Below, one piece after another: positions 27,716 through 37,091 of a stretch of DNA of 64,000 nt. Source of the stretch: Aquimarina aggregata (GTDB lineage Bacteria; Bacteroidota; Bacteroidia; Flavobacteriales; Flavobacteriaceae); NCBI RefSeq assembly GCF_001632745.1, contig NZ_LQRT01000013.1:124001-188000 (forward strand). The letters run 5' to 3'. Each line of letters opens with the position of its first letter. Within the stretch, counting starts at the first letter, position 1. A program made the translations under genes and the position numbers. The notes beneath the pieces are model-generated. The model was not told where the DNA came from, did not search any database, and worked only from the letters and a program-made list of their open reading frames with translations.

Positions 27716-27880
27716 ATGAAAAACTTTTTAATCTTACTTGTTATCGCTGTTAGTCTTTTTTCTTGTGAAACAGAATCATTAAATGATGCTGCTCCTTTTC
27801 CTCAAGAAAACAACCCTGTTGATACAGAACCAAATGATACTGTTGATGAATTAGATGAAGTTGACGAAATAAAAGGTTAG
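27716..27880 (+). CDS. Small acidic lipoprotein, tandem copy 1 (54 aa)
   Basis: The product is 54 residues: a lipoprotein signal (KNFLILLVIAVSLFSC, lipidated Cys17), then ETESLNDAAPFPQENN and an acidic tail rich in Asp and Glu. The signal and the first 16 mature residues are identical to copy 2 at 28002, while the tails differ. A near-consensus promoter lies 40 bases upstream. It is a surface or periplasmic peptide of unknown role. Confidence 0.75.
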   Translation: MKNFLILLVIAVSLFSCETESLNDAAPFPQENNPVDTEPNDTVDELDEVDEIKG

Positions 27881-28001
27881 TCACTAAGACATAAAAAAAA
27901 CATTTTAGTTATCCCCCCAAATCTAATAGTTTTTTGATTTTAATTCGCCTCAGAACAATAAAAGATACATTTAAATAAACAAAACACAAAACTTTATTAT
28001 T

Positions 28002-28157
28002 ATGAAAAATTTTTTAATCCTACTCGTTATCGCCGTTAGTCTTTTTTCTTGTGAAACAGAATCATTAAATGATGCTGCTCCTTTTCCTCAAGAAAACAAT
28101 CCTGATGTAGATCCTGATGTTACAATAGATGAACTAGACGAAGTTGACGGTCAATAA
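28002..28157 (+). CDS. Small acidic lipoprotein, tandem copy 2 (51 aa)
   Basis: This 51-residue paralogue of the gene at 27716 has the same lipoprotein signal and the same 16 residues after Cys17, then an Asp/Val/Pro-rich tail (PDVDPDVTIDELDEVDGQ). Many differences between the two copies in the shared part are at third codon positions (for example CTT/CTC, GCT/GCC), which suggests that both are under protein-level selection. A terminator follows at 28257. Confidence 0.75.
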   Translation: MKNFLILLVIAVSLFSCETESLNDAAPFPQENNPDVDPDVTIDELDEVDGQ

Positions 28158-28256
28158 ATAAGACATAGAAAATATTTAAGTTATAATACCCCAAACCTAA
28201 TAGTTTTTTTCATTTGAATTAGCCTCAAAATAATAAAAGACCTATTGAAATAAATT

Positions 28257-28286
28257 AAAGAAGCCTTATAAAGGCTTCTTTTTTTT
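28257..28286 (+). terminator. Intrinsic terminator after small lipoproteins
   Basis: The 11-bp arm AAAGAAGCCTT (28257-28267) pairs with AAGGCTTCTTT (28271-28281) around an ATA loop and is followed by five further T residues. It closes the duplicated lipoprotein unit. Confidence 0.85.
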
Positions 28287-28698
28287 GTAGTACTTATTGA
28301 TACTGCGAAAAATACCAAAATGAAGTATCTTTATGTTACAAGCATTTTTTACGACTTCAAGTAAAACATTGTTATTATTGTCACCCTTTAGCATATCGCT
28401 TATACAAATTTCCCAACGGCACAATTAGACCTCTAAAGGGTTCCTTTATTTTTCACAGATAAGATAAACTTAGTTCCTAAATCTTAATAATGTTAGTTAG
28501 TTTTTTGCAAAAAGAACTAGTTAAAAATTCGGGGAATTTTCCGTTTTTATTACAATTGTAATTTTTCTTAAAAAAGGTTATGGAATCCCGTATAAAAGTG
28601 AATTAAATTTTTATTATCTTCGATAAACACCCGCTTATATTTTCATTGTCAAAATAGTTTTTAGTCAGTCTCTAATTTAAACTTAAAACTAACTTTTC
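28287..28698. other. Intergenic stretch before the histidine kinase
   Basis: 412 bases with no gene. A weak TATCTTCG (28616-28623) near the TAnnTTTG pattern lies about 75 bases before the kinase start and could be its promoter. No other structure was found. Confidence 0.35.
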
Positions 28699-29808
28699 AT
28701 GAATGTTATTGACCCCCTACATAAACACGAAGGATTCACATTTCGAACAATGATTGATAGTATTCCTAATCCATTGATTTTAATTAATCAAGAAGGAAAA
28801 ATTGTATATATAAATACTTATACAGAACACTTATTACAATATCAAAAGGATGAAATTATTGGGCGAAATATTGAAACCGTTATCCCAAAATGGTTTAATT
28901 GGCAGCATTATCAGTACTTAGATTTTATATTTAAAGACCCTGAAGTTAAAATTACTGATAGAAACGTCGAAATTTTTGGGATACGAAAAAATAAAAATAA
29001 GATTCCTTTAGAAATAAAATCAAATACTATCGATACTTCTGATGGAAAAATGATTCTTATCTCTTTAATAGATATTAGTGAAAGAAAAAAAACGGAAAAT
29101 ACTTTAGAAAAACATATTAAAAAACTAAAAAACAAAAATAAGGAACTTGAACAATTTAATTATATTGCTTCTCACGATCTACAAGAACCATTAAAATCTA
29201 TTTCTAGTTTGACAACGATGATAACCGATGAGTATCGAGATCATCTAAATGAAGAAATTAAAAATTCTTTTACTTTTCTACATGAATCTACTAGTCGCAT
29301 GAAAAATCTTATTTCTGCTCTTTTAGATTATGGACGTTTAGGACGACATCTTGAATTAAAACAAATAAACTGTAATACCTTAATTCGAGAAGTTATAGAT
29401 GATTTTTCTACTATTATCAAAGATTTTCAAATCGAATTTAAAATTGGGGATTTACCGATCATCTATGGTTATAGAACTGAATTAAAAGTATTGTTTGAAA
29501 ACCTTATTAGCAATGCTATTAAATTTAGAAAAAAACATGTGCCAACCATTATCGAAATTTCAGCGCAAAAACAATTAGATACTTGGTTCTTTAGTATAAA
29601 AGATAATGGCATTGGGATGAACATGAAATTCATAAATAAGATCTTTACTATCTTTCAACAATTAAACTCTAAAGAAGAATATTCTGGAACAGGAATAGGC
29701 TTATCACATTGTAAAAAAATTGTTGAAATCCATGATGGAGATATCTGGGTAGAATCGGTACCTGGACGAGGTAGCTCTTTTTATTTTACCATTAACATCA
29801 AAATATGA
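28699..29808 (+). CDS. PAS-domain sensor histidine kinase
   Basis: This 369-residue cytoplasmic kinase has a PAS domain at about residues 14-130 (SIPNPLILINQEGKIVYINT, then ISLIDISERK), a coiled coil (about 130-155) and a HisKA box with phospho-acceptor His159 in ASHDLQEPLKS. The ATPase domain has an N-box (NLISNAIKF), a G1 box (DNGIGM) and a G2 box (GTGIGLS). No membrane segment is present, so a cytoplasmic signal (redox, ligand or light) is likely. Its stop overlaps the start of the receiver gene. Confidence 0.9.
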   Translation: MNVIDPLHKHEGFTFRTMIDSIPNPLILINQEGKIVYINTYTEHLLQYQKDEIIGRNIETVIPKWFNWQHYQYLDFIFKDPEVKITDRNVEIFGIRKNKNKIPLEIKSNTIDTSDGKMILISLIDISERKKTENTLEKHIKKLKNKNKELEQFNYIASHDLQEPLKSISSLTTMITDEYRDHLNEEIKNSFTFLHESTSRMKNLISALLDYGRLGRHLELKQINCNTLIREVIDDFSTIIKDFQIEFKIGDLPIIYGYRTELKVLFENLISNAIKFRKKHVPTIIEISAQKQLDTWFFSIKDNGIGMNMKFINKIFTIFQQLNSKEEYSGTGIGLSHCKKIVEIHDGDIWVESVPGRGSSFYFTINIKI

Positions 29809-30239
29809 CTATCATGAAAAAGATAACAGGTTTAGATTGCATCATATTGGTCGATGATGATAAGATTACAAACTTTATTAATAAGAAAGTTATTAAGCGT
29901 GCTGATATAGATGTTACGATTAAAGTTAATTATAATGGCACCGAAGCTTTAAACTATTTAAAGGAAATGGATCAAGGCTCTAGTAGTGAGTTTCCCAGGC
30001 CAGGGATTATTTTTTTGGATATCAACATGCCCGGTATGAGTGGGTGGGATTTTATTGACGAATACAAAAAACTGCCCTGTATGCAAAAGGAAAAAATTAT
30101 AATTGCTATGTTAACTACCAGTGTAAACCCTGATGATGAACACATTGCCAATACAACACCTGAAATTAATATCTACCTAAAAAAACCCTTAACCGTAAAA
30201 AAATTAGAAGATACTATTGATACTTATTTTCCGGTTTAA
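29805..30239 (+). CDS. Single-domain response regulator
   Basis: This 144-residue stand-alone receiver domain has an acidic pocket (LVDDD), phospho-acceptor Asp72 in IIFLDINMPG, the switch residues MLTTSVN and the conserved Lys in YLKKPLT. It has no output domain, so it works through partner proteins or a phosphorelay. The ATG overlaps the kinase stop by 4 bases (ATGA), implying coupled translation; ATG 29814 is an alternative start. Confidence 0.9.
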   Translation: MTIMKKITGLDCIILVDDDKITNFINKKVIKRADIDVTIKVNYNGTEALNYLKEMDQGSSSEFPRPGIIFLDINMPGMSGWDFIDEYKKLPCMQKEKIIIAMLTTSVNPDDEHIANTTPEINIYLKKPLTVKKLEDTIDTYFPV

Positions 30240-30266
30240 TTATCAAAAAGCAAAATAAACCTTAAC

Positions 30267-31568
30267 CTATATAGGTTCTCCATATAGATCAAAATCTTCT
30301 GCCTCATAAATTTTTACTGTGGTATAATCCCCTGTCTTGAGGTAATGTTTAGTAGCATCTATTAATACTTCATTATCTACATCGGGTGAATCAAACTCGG
30401 TACGACCTATAAAATAATTACCTTCTTTACGATCTATAATTATCTTAAATTCCTTACCTATTTTTTGTTGGTTTAATTCCCAAGAAATCTGAGATTGAAT
30501 TTCCATGATCTCATTTGCTCGTTCCATTTTCACATCTTCAGGAACATTATCTTCAAGATTAAAAGCATGGGTATTCTCCTCATGAGAATATGTAAAACAC
30601 CCTAGACGCTCAAAACGCATTTCTGTAACCCAAGACCTTAAGGTTTCAAAATCTTCTTGCGTTTCTCCTGGGTATCCTACAATTAGGGTAGTACGAATTG
30701 CCATTTCTGGTACAGCCTCTCTAAATTCTTTTAATAATTTAGTGGTTTTGGCTTTTGTGGTTCCACGACGCATTGATTTTAATATAGGATCTGATATATG
30801 CTGAAGTGGGATATCAATATAGTTACATATTTTTGGTTCTTGTTTCATAACTGCTAATACATCCATAGGAAACCCTGTTGGAAATGCATAATGAAGTCTT
30901 ATCCATTCTATACCCTCTACTTTTACAAGAGATCTTAATAAATCTGCTAATTTTCGCTCTTTATACAAGTCTAAACCATAATATGTAAGATCTTGAGCTA
31001 TTAACACTAATTCTTTTACTCCATCTGCAGCTAATTTTTCTGCTTCAATAACGAGCTCTTCTATTGGCGTGGATTTATGCTTTCCTCTCATTAAAGGTAT
31101 CGCGCAAAATGAACAAGGACGATCACAACCTTCTGCAATTTTAAGATAAGCATAATTTTTTGGAGTAGTAGTAAGACGCTCTCCTATCAATTCATGTTTA
31201 TAATCTGCTCCTAAAGCCTTTAATAACCCGGGAAGTTCTGTTGTACCAAAATATTGATCTACATCAGGGATTTCTTCTTGTAAATCCGGCTTGTAGCGTT
31301 CTGATAAACAACCGGTAACAAATACTTTATCAACAGTACCTTCATCTTTTTTTTGCACATACTCAAGAATAGTATTTACAGACTCCTCCTTAGCATTAGC
31401 AATAAAACCACAAGTATTAATAACCACAATGTTTCCTTCTTCCTCATGAACAACTTCTTTGTTGTTCGCCTTCAATTGCCCCATTAACACTTCGCTATCG
31501 TAGACATTCTTACTACAGCCTAATGTAACAACGTTGATTTTATTTTTCTTTAAAGTCTTTGTTCTCAT
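30267..31568 (-). CDS. rimO: Ribosomal protein S12 methylthiotransferase
   Basis: RimO is a radical-SAM enzyme that adds a methylthio group to a conserved Asp of ribosomal protein S12. The N-terminal domain has VTLGCSKNVYDSE, with cysteines for the second cluster. The radical-SAM motif is CDRPCSFCAIP. The C-terminal TRAM domain includes KIIIDRKEGNYFIGRTEFDSPDVD. I use the ATG at 31568 (MRTKTLKKNKI), the usual family start, instead of one eight codons further upstream. It is usually adjacent to ftsY, but here about 10.7 kb separates them. Confidence 0.93.
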   Translation of the reverse strand: MRTKTLKKNKINVVTLGCSKNVYDSEVLMGQLKANNKEVVHEEEGNIVVINTCGFIANAKEESVNTILEYVQKKDEGTVDKVFVTGCLSERYKPDLQEEIPDVDQYFGTTELPGLLKALGADYKHELIGERLTTTPKNYAYLKIAEGCDRPCSFCAIPLMRGKHKSTPIEELVIEAEKLAADGVKELVLIAQDLTYYGLDLYKERKLADLLRSLVKVEGIEWIRLHYAFPTGFPMDVLAVMKQEPKICNYIDIPLQHISDPILKSMRRGTTKAKTTKLLKEFREAVPEMAIRTTLIVGYPGETQEDFETLRSWVTEMRFERLGCFTYSHEENTHAFNLEDNVPEDVKMERANEIMEIQSQISWELNQQKIGKEFKIIIDRKEGNYFIGRTEFDSPDVDNEVLIDATKHYLKTGDYTTVKIYEAEDFDLYGEPI

Positions 31569-31695
31569 ATCTTTTGAATAAAAGGTGTGCAAAGATACAA
31601 TGAATAAGTATAGTTTAGCCTATAAATTTAATTACTATAAGCATTAAAAAAAGAACTCTCTCTAAACTCAAGCTATATTTATAGGAAATACTTTT

Positions 31696-34242
31696 TTAAA
31701 AAGAAACTCTAAAAGTAGCATTTGGTGTTAACCCTAATGACTCTTCTTGAATTTCTTCCAGAGAATTTTCTGAAATTCTGTAGTAATTATTGATTACATT
31801 TTGGTTATTGGTAATATTCCAGACAGATACTCCTGCATGAGCAAAAACCTTTTTACCAAATCTAAAATCATATGTTGCAGAGATATCTAATCTAAAATAG
31901 TCATCTAATCTACTACTATTAACATCTTCAAAATTAATTCGGTTCCCAAATCTCTCATTTCCTTGTACAGGTCTAGTTGTAGGCAACCCAGAACTCCAAT
32001 TTAATCCAGAAGATAATTTTAAATCTTTTAAAATATAAGATGTCCCAAATGATAGAGAATGTCTAGCATCTAAATTATTAGGAAAAGCATCCTCTTGAAA
32101 GTCTTTAAAAACATAATCATTCTTTGCGTACGAATAACTCGCCCATGTATTAATTTTTCTAAATCTTTTATTTACTAAAACATCAACGCCATTTACCGTA
32201 TACTCACCAACTGCATCTTCAAATTCAAAATCGTTTCTAAACCGCTGTCCTTTTGCTGTTATTCCGTCTACTGTTTTATAATACCCTTCAATACTAATTA
32301 AAAAACCTTTTCTGTTATAGTGCAATCCTAACGATGCTTGTTTACTTTTAATAATTGGTATTTCTTTATTTTCTTCAGATAGTATCCATCTTCTTTTTTC
32401 AATGCCTAAAAAATCGTTTTGTTCATCGATTAACTGAGAAATATTCTGGTGTTTGAACTCTCCCAATATCTCAAGATTAAAATATTTTAAAAATTGTTGA
32501 TTAAAATTTAATCTAGGCTCTATGATGTGTGAGTTAAACTTTTCATTAAAACTATATCGTATTCCCAAATTAATCTTAGTGGTCTTCGCAATCGTTTGAG
32601 GTCTGTAGTATAATTGAGAAAAAAGTCCATGAGTTCTAATTACTCTGTTTTCTTTTCTATTAAAAGTCGGATCTCCAATATCATTTGAAGTAGCTACCCC
32701 GGTTTCAATAAATTGATATCCATTAAGCCATTTCATTCCTTTATTAATGTCATAAAACGTGCTTAGCTTTGCTCCTGTTTCTGAAACTTTATTTTCTTGG
32801 ACAAAACGTTGACCATCTCCAAAGTTTGCATTAATAGCTTTAAGCTCATAATCGGTCTCATAAATCTGAAGTACAGATTCAAAAACATCATTCCATTGTC
32901 TTTTATACCAAATCCCACCCGCATAACTATTCTGCATCAAACTACTCTGTCTTGACTCTTGAGTAGTAGTAGCATCAATGTTTTCTGTAAAAACCAATTC
33001 GTTATTAATCACTAAGAAGTTGACTCTTAAATCATCTTTATCCGAGATATTATAGTTCCAGCGCATACCAATATCATAAAAATCAAAAACAATATCTTCT
33101 TGTGCACTAAGCTCATTGTCCTGAGAAATTCTTTTAAAATATTCTCTATATGTTGGTGTTTCTGCAACATCGCTTATAGATTTCCTACCTGCCAGCTGCA
33201 TTGATGATTTTTTTCCTAACGGAATATCTGTAAATGCATCTGCATTAATCATATTGATACCCGCGCTTACTTCAAATTTATCATTGATTTCCTTATCGGT
33301 ATTCATTATAATAGTTCCAGACACTCCATCTGTATACTCGGCACTGGTACCGTTTTTATATAAAGTAGCTTTTCTAGTTAATGTAGGGTTAAAGGCTGAT
33401 ATAAGTCCAAAAAAATGACCAGACTGATACATTTTTATACCATCCCAAAGAATTAAATTTTGATCATGAGTACCGCCTCTAATATTAATATTAGAAACTG
33501 TTTCATCTGTGCTTTGAATACCTGGTAGTGCCTGAACGGTTTGTAACACATCACTTTCAATAAGTCCCGGTAAGGTTCCAAAATCATTAAAATCTATTTG
33601 AAAACTTCCGTCAGTGGTCTTTTTTATTCCTTTAGTGATATAATTACTTAGTACAACCTCGGTGAGTTCTTCTGTTTTAGGTTCTAGAAGAATTTCTGCA
33701 CATTTATCACTTTTAAACGAGCTAGATAGTCTGTAAACGGTTTTGTAACCCAGATGACCTATAATAATTGTTTCTCCTTTAGAATATGCAGTTATTTCAA
33801 AATCTCCATTTCTTTTACTTATGCCCGAAGATTTTTTTCCTTGTATTGTAGCATCTGCTAAAGCTAAACCTGTTTCTTTATCTTTTAGCTTTCCACAAAT
33901 GATATAGGAAATGTCTTTTTTATTTATTGAAATAAAATTATTAGCAAGTTTTGTATAGGTAAGTTCTGTTTCTTGCTTTAGAAATTCTAATGTTTTATCA
34001 AAAGAGCTCTTTTTCTTAAATGATGGTACAAAAATGTCTTTTACTGTATCATCTGCAAAAGTAAATGTGTACTGAAATCGATTTTCTAAATCAGCAATTA
34101 CATCAGTTAATAAGATTTTATTTTTTTTTGAAGTCTGACCATTTGACAACAATACAAAAAACACAAAAAATAACCCTAAGATATTCTTTTTAGGGCTATT
34201 ATTGTTACTTCTTATATAGTCTAATATGGTTATCTGAATCAA
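31696..34242 (-). CDS. TonB-dependent outer-membrane receptor (FecA-like, with STN domain)
   Basis: This 848-residue receptor has a signal (FFVFFVLLSNGQ), an STN/secretin-like signalling domain (about residues 40-110), a carboxypeptidase-regulatory-like domain (about 115-190), a plug (LPGLIESDVLQTVQALPG, INIRGGTHDQNLILWDG) and a 22-strand barrel. The STN domain relays ligand binding to the FecR anti-sigma factor encoded upstream. Its start overlaps fecR by 38 bases, and no internal ATG gives a signal peptide, so the overlap is probably real. The ligand may be an iron complex or an oligosaccharide. Confidence 0.9.
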   Translation of the reverse strand: MIQITILDYIRSNNNSPKKNILGLFFVFFVLLSNGQTSKKNKILLTDVIADLENRFQYTFTFADDTVKDIFVPSFKKKSSFDKTLEFLKQETELTYTKLANNFISINKKDISYIICGKLKDKETGLALADATIQGKKSSGISKRNGDFEITAYSKGETIIIGHLGYKTVYRLSSSFKSDKCAEILLEPKTEELTEVVLSNYITKGIKKTTDGSFQIDFNDFGTLPGLIESDVLQTVQALPGIQSTDETVSNINIRGGTHDQNLILWDGIKMYQSGHFFGLISAFNPTLTRKATLYKNGTSAEYTDGVSGTIIMNTDKEINDKFEVSAGINMINADAFTDIPLGKKSSMQLAGRKSISDVAETPTYREYFKRISQDNELSAQEDIVFDFYDIGMRWNYNISDKDDLRVNFLVINNELVFTENIDATTTQESRQSSLMQNSYAGGIWYKRQWNDVFESVLQIYETDYELKAINANFGDGQRFVQENKVSETGAKLSTFYDINKGMKWLNGYQFIETGVATSNDIGDPTFNRKENRVIRTHGLFSQLYYRPQTIAKTTKINLGIRYSFNEKFNSHIIEPRLNFNQQFLKYFNLEILGEFKHQNISQLIDEQNDFLGIEKRRWILSEENKEIPIIKSKQASLGLHYNRKGFLISIEGYYKTVDGITAKGQRFRNDFEFEDAVGEYTVNGVDVLVNKRFRKINTWASYSYAKNDYVFKDFQEDAFPNNLDARHSLSFGTSYILKDLKLSSGLNWSSGLPTTRPVQGNERFGNRINFEDVNSSRLDDYFRLDISATYDFRFGKKVFAHAGVSVWNITNNQNVINNYYRISENSLEEIQEESLGLTPNATFRVSF

Positions 34243-35125
34243 TGTTGTAAGTAAAATCTAAAGGTAACGTTATGGATTTTAAGGCATCTTCTAAATTTGT
34301 ATGCACAAATCCTCCAGTAAATATACGTGAAGTATCTATATTTTCTAATGAAAAAACAACATCATATTGTCTTTCAAATTCATTTATTACTTCATAAAGC
34401 GGAACGCTCTTAAAACTACTTATATTGTTCAACCAATTAGGAAATATATCTGAAGTCATATCAGAAGTCATAGTTCCGTTTACAATTTTTAAGGTGCTAC
34501 CTGCGGGCAAATCCTTATTCTGCCCATTGTATTGAACATTTACAAGTCCTTCAAAACACTTAACTTCAAAATATCCTTTACGATTTTTAACATTAAATTG
34601 TGTTCCTTTGACACTTACGATTCCCGTACCTGCAACAACATCAAATTTTGATCCTTTTGCCACCTTAAAAAAAGCTTCACCATCTAGTACAACCTCTCTT
34701 TTATCACCCCACTTGTCTTCGTTAAATGCTATTTTTGATTTTGAATTTAACATTACTGTAGACGCATCTGGTAATGCAACAGAAGTTTTTTCACTGATCA
34801 AAGTTTCAAAATTTCTTGTGCCGTTATCCATAAAGAAAAAGGATCCAATACCCAACAATAACACAAGTATTGCGGCAATTCTCAACAATGGTTTGTACCA
34901 TGTATTAGAGTCTTTCTCTTTGAACGAAGAGATTTGTTGCTTATCTAACTTTGCATACAAATCATCTAAACTAGCCACTTCAGACACTTCTGAAGCTTTA
35001 AAATTTTGAGCTCCTTCAAGAATTTTAACATGACTCTTATAATCATCTAATCTTCTAAAGGCTTCCCACTCTTCTGTGGTTAGTTCATCGCTCAACCATT
35101 TTTTTATAAGATTTTCTTTATCCAT
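34205..35125 (-). CDS. FecR-family anti-sigma factor
   Basis: This 306-residue inner-membrane anti-sigma factor has a cytoplasmic N-terminus (residues 1-85) that would hold the ECF sigma factor, one membrane segment (about 86-105) and a periplasmic FecR domain (TSVALPDASTVMLNSKSKIAF, GEAFFKVAKGSKFDVVAGTG). A C-terminal STN-binding part (VPLYEVINEFERQYDVVF) contacts the TonB receptor. It is the middle gene of a sigma/FecR/receptor set that overlaps the receptor gene and lies 53 bases from the sigma gene. Confidence 0.9.
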   Translation of the reverse strand: MDKENLIKKWLSDELTTEEWEAFRRLDDYKSHVKILEGAQNFKASEVSEVASLDDLYAKLDKQQISSFKEKDSNTWYKPLLRIAAILVLLLGIGSFFFMDNGTRNFETLISEKTSVALPDASTVMLNSKSKIAFNEDKWGDKREVVLDGEAFFKVAKGSKFDVVAGTGIVSVKGTQFNVKNRKGYFEVKCFEGLVNVQYNGQNKDLPAGSTLKIVNGTMTSDMTSDIFPNWLNNISSFKSVPLYEVINEFERQYDVVFSLENIDTSRIFTGGFVHTNLEDALKSITLPLDFTYNIDSDNHIRLYKK

Positions 35126-35178
35126 CTTTTATTCCTTACTATTTATAAAACAACTAAGTTTTAGTTTTTCCCCTAAAA

Positions 35179-35697
35179 TTATTTAAAACCTTCTAATTCG
35201 CTTTTCAATTTTTTATATGCAGCATAAATTCTATTTTCAACAGCTTTTTTTGTAACTCCCAACATTTCAGCTATTTCTGCATGTTTTTTCCCCTCAACTT
35301 TATTCAATAAAAAGGCGACTCTTTGGTCTTCGGTTAATCTACTCAAAGCGACCTGATAATTTTTTAAAAACTCTTTTTCCTCTATTACGAACTCAGGAGA
35401 CTCATTTGTATACTCTTTAGGTTTATTTTCTCTATGGCGCAGCACAACCTTCTGATGTTTTATCTCATTAAGCATCATATTTTTTGCAACACTAAAAAGA
35501 AAACCTTTTGCTTTAGAAGGTGTTACTTTTTTACAATTATCTAATAATTTAATAAAAGCATCTTGCATTTTATCATTAGGGCCTAATGACTCTCCGTATT
35601 TATAATATAGATAGTTATACAAATCTTTTGCGTATTTTGTGTAAATTTTAGAGAATACCTCCTCTTTACAAACATTATCGTGTAGGTCTTTTGGCAT
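35179..35697 (-). CDS. ECF RNA polymerase sigma factor (FecI-like)
   Basis: This 172-residue extracytoplasmic-function sigma factor has region 2 (YAKDLYNYLYYKYG, DAFIKLL and NMMLNEIKHQ) and region 4 (LTEDQRVAFLLNKVEGKKHAEIAEMLGVTKKAVENRIYAAYKKL). It should be held by the FecR protein downstream and released when the TonB receptor binds ligand. Autoregulation of the set, and activation of the divergent lipoprotein 111 bases away, are plausible. Confidence 0.9.
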   Translation of the reverse strand: MPKDLHDNVCKEEVFSKIYTKYAKDLYNYLYYKYGESLGPNDKMQDAFIKLLDNCKKVTPSKAKGFLFSVAKNMMLNEIKHQKVVLRHRENKPKEYTNESPEFVIEEKEFLKNYQVALSRLTEDQRVAFLLNKVEGKKHAEIAEMLGVTKKAVENRIYAAYKKLKSELEGFK

Positions 35698-35808
35698 TGG
35701 TATGGAGTTTCTTGGGTCTAAATTTAGAAAAAAACAAAAATAAAAAAGGAGTTTTTAAAAGTTAGTTGTTTTATTAGTATAATCTGAGTACAAAAAGATT
35801 ACATTTTT

Positions 35809-36498
35809 ATGAATACGAAAATCAGTATAATTCTATTTTTATTTATCACAATTACATTAGGGCTTTTCTCTTCTTGTAGGAGTGAATCTGATGAATTACC
35901 TCAGATAGTAGATAATGGGTTTCTTCAACCTGATTCTAGAATTACTAATTTTATATTGCGAGCAGCTACTAATGATGGTGCATTAGATGACAGTCTTGAC
36001 AAATCCAGTTGTTTTACAGTAAAATTCCCATACACCATAACTGTTACAGGGGTACAAACAACACTAGCTTCTATAGTAGAACTAAGAACTTTTGAAGCCT
36101 CTTACAACCCTTCTAACCCAGTTACTTATAGTTTTCCTATAACTCTTGTCTATGGTGATTTTTCTGAGGTATTAGTTAATGATAATACGCAATTTGTACA
36201 ATTGGTAAATACTTGTAATGACACTGATGAAAATATAGCATGTATAGACTTTGAATATCCTTTTTCTGCCTCAGGTTTTGATTCACAAGTAGAATTAATA
36301 CGAACTATAAATTTCGAAAAAGACCTTGACCTTTACCAATTCATTGATGATCTAAAAAGAGATGATCTGATTACTATAGATTTTCCTATTACAGTTAATA
36401 TTTCTGATGGTGCTGTTTTAAGAGTTAGTAGTATCGGAGAGTTAGAAAATACTTTTGATGATGTGTTAAGAAATAGATGTGATAATGTTTCTAACTAG
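35809..36498 (+). CDS. Secreted lipoprotein with two tandem similar domains, divergent from the sigma gene
   Basis: This 229-residue lipoprotein has lipobox FSSC (Cys22). The mature region holds two similar halves. SSCFTVKFPYTITV with SFPITLVYGDFSEVL is followed by ACIDFEYPFSAS with TIDFPITVNISDGAVL, and each half ends with a Cys (VNTC, NRC). This suggests a duplicated beta-rich module with disulfides. It lies head-to-head with the sigma/FecR/TonB set and may be its target, perhaps a surface ligand-binding partner of the receptor. No family was recognised. Confidence 0.65.
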   Translation: MNTKISIILFLFITITLGLFSSCRSESDELPQIVDNGFLQPDSRITNFILRAATNDGALDDSLDKSSCFTVKFPYTITVTGVQTTLASIVELRTFEASYNPSNPVTYSFPITLVYGDFSEVLVNDNTQFVQLVNTCNDTDENIACIDFEYPFSASGFDSQVELIRTINFEKDLDLYQFIDDLKRDDLITIDFPITVNISDGAVLRVSSIGELENTFDDVLRNRCDNVSN

Positions 36499-36869
36499 TA
36501 AAAACAGAGAATACCAAATCTTTTAACCTAAATAATTGTCATATTATGCTAATTTATCTTAAAATTATAGGGATTTTATCAATTAATACTATAATTTTGT
36601 TTCAATGCTTTAAAAAAACAAAAGACCTTTCAAACAAATTCTAATAAGCAGTATCAAAAAATACTCTGCAGACCTAGAAACGTATTTATTTTTTTTAAAT
36701 AGCGTTATAACCATTGCTCTTTTGCTGTTATTTTGATCGCTCAAAAACACCACTACTTGAGTCTGATTATAATTTCAGAAAAAGATTTCACTTAATGTAT
36801 AACACACAAAACTTAAACACAAATACATTAAGGCTTAACAATACTAAACTCAACAAACACCGAAATCCC

Positions 36870-36980
36870 ATGTCAAAATTATTAAAACGAATGTCCAAGT
36901 ACAAGCTACTAATAAGTGGAACTTTTCTAGTAGTTTATTGCATTTTTATGGCGTATTTGATTGTAAATCTGAATTTTTGA
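36870..36980 (+). CDS. Small basic single-pass membrane protein (36 aa)
   Basis: The frame opens at ATG 36870 with MSKLLKRMSKYKLL, then one hydrophobic helix (ISGTFLVVYCIFMAYLIVNL). Earlier ATGs at 36795 and 36714 add Asn-rich sequence that looks like translated non-coding DNA, so I use the short form. A perfect terminator lies 63 bases later. No family was recognised, and it may be a chance frame. Confidence 0.4.
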   Translation: MSKLLKRMSKYKLLISGTFLVVYCIFMAYLIVNLNF

Positions 36981-37042
36981 CCTACAGCATCTTCTTGTTT
37001 CAAAACAAGACTAACTATTTAACCAAATAACTAAATAGCAAA

Positions 37043-37070
37043 AAAACCTCCAATATATATTGGAGGTTTT
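37043..37070. terminator. Bidirectional terminator (perfect 28-nt palindrome)
   Basis: AAAACCTCCAATAT pairs with its exact complement with no loop base left over, and A/T runs flank both sides. It separates the plus-strand small ORF from the minus-strand amidase, serving both directions. Confidence 0.8.
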
Positions 37071-37091
37071 CTTATTTAAAATAGTTTTTTA

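Larger units (their letters stand above)
27716..28255 (+). repeat. 286-bp tandem duplication carrying two small lipoproteins
   Basis: The two lipoprotein starts are 286 bases apart. Similarity covers the coding parts, the upstream leader and the bases after each stop (for example TCTAATAGTTTTTTGATTTT against CCTAATAGTTTTTTTCATTT). The copies have diverged in the acidic tails, with one a few codons shorter. This is a head-to-tail duplication, not a mobile element. Confidence 0.75.

Noticed and set aside
36714-36869. Longer 88-residue form of the small membrane protein
   Set aside because: The extra N-terminal part is Asn/Thr-rich with no signal or motif, so the 36-residue form from ATG 36870 is more likely.
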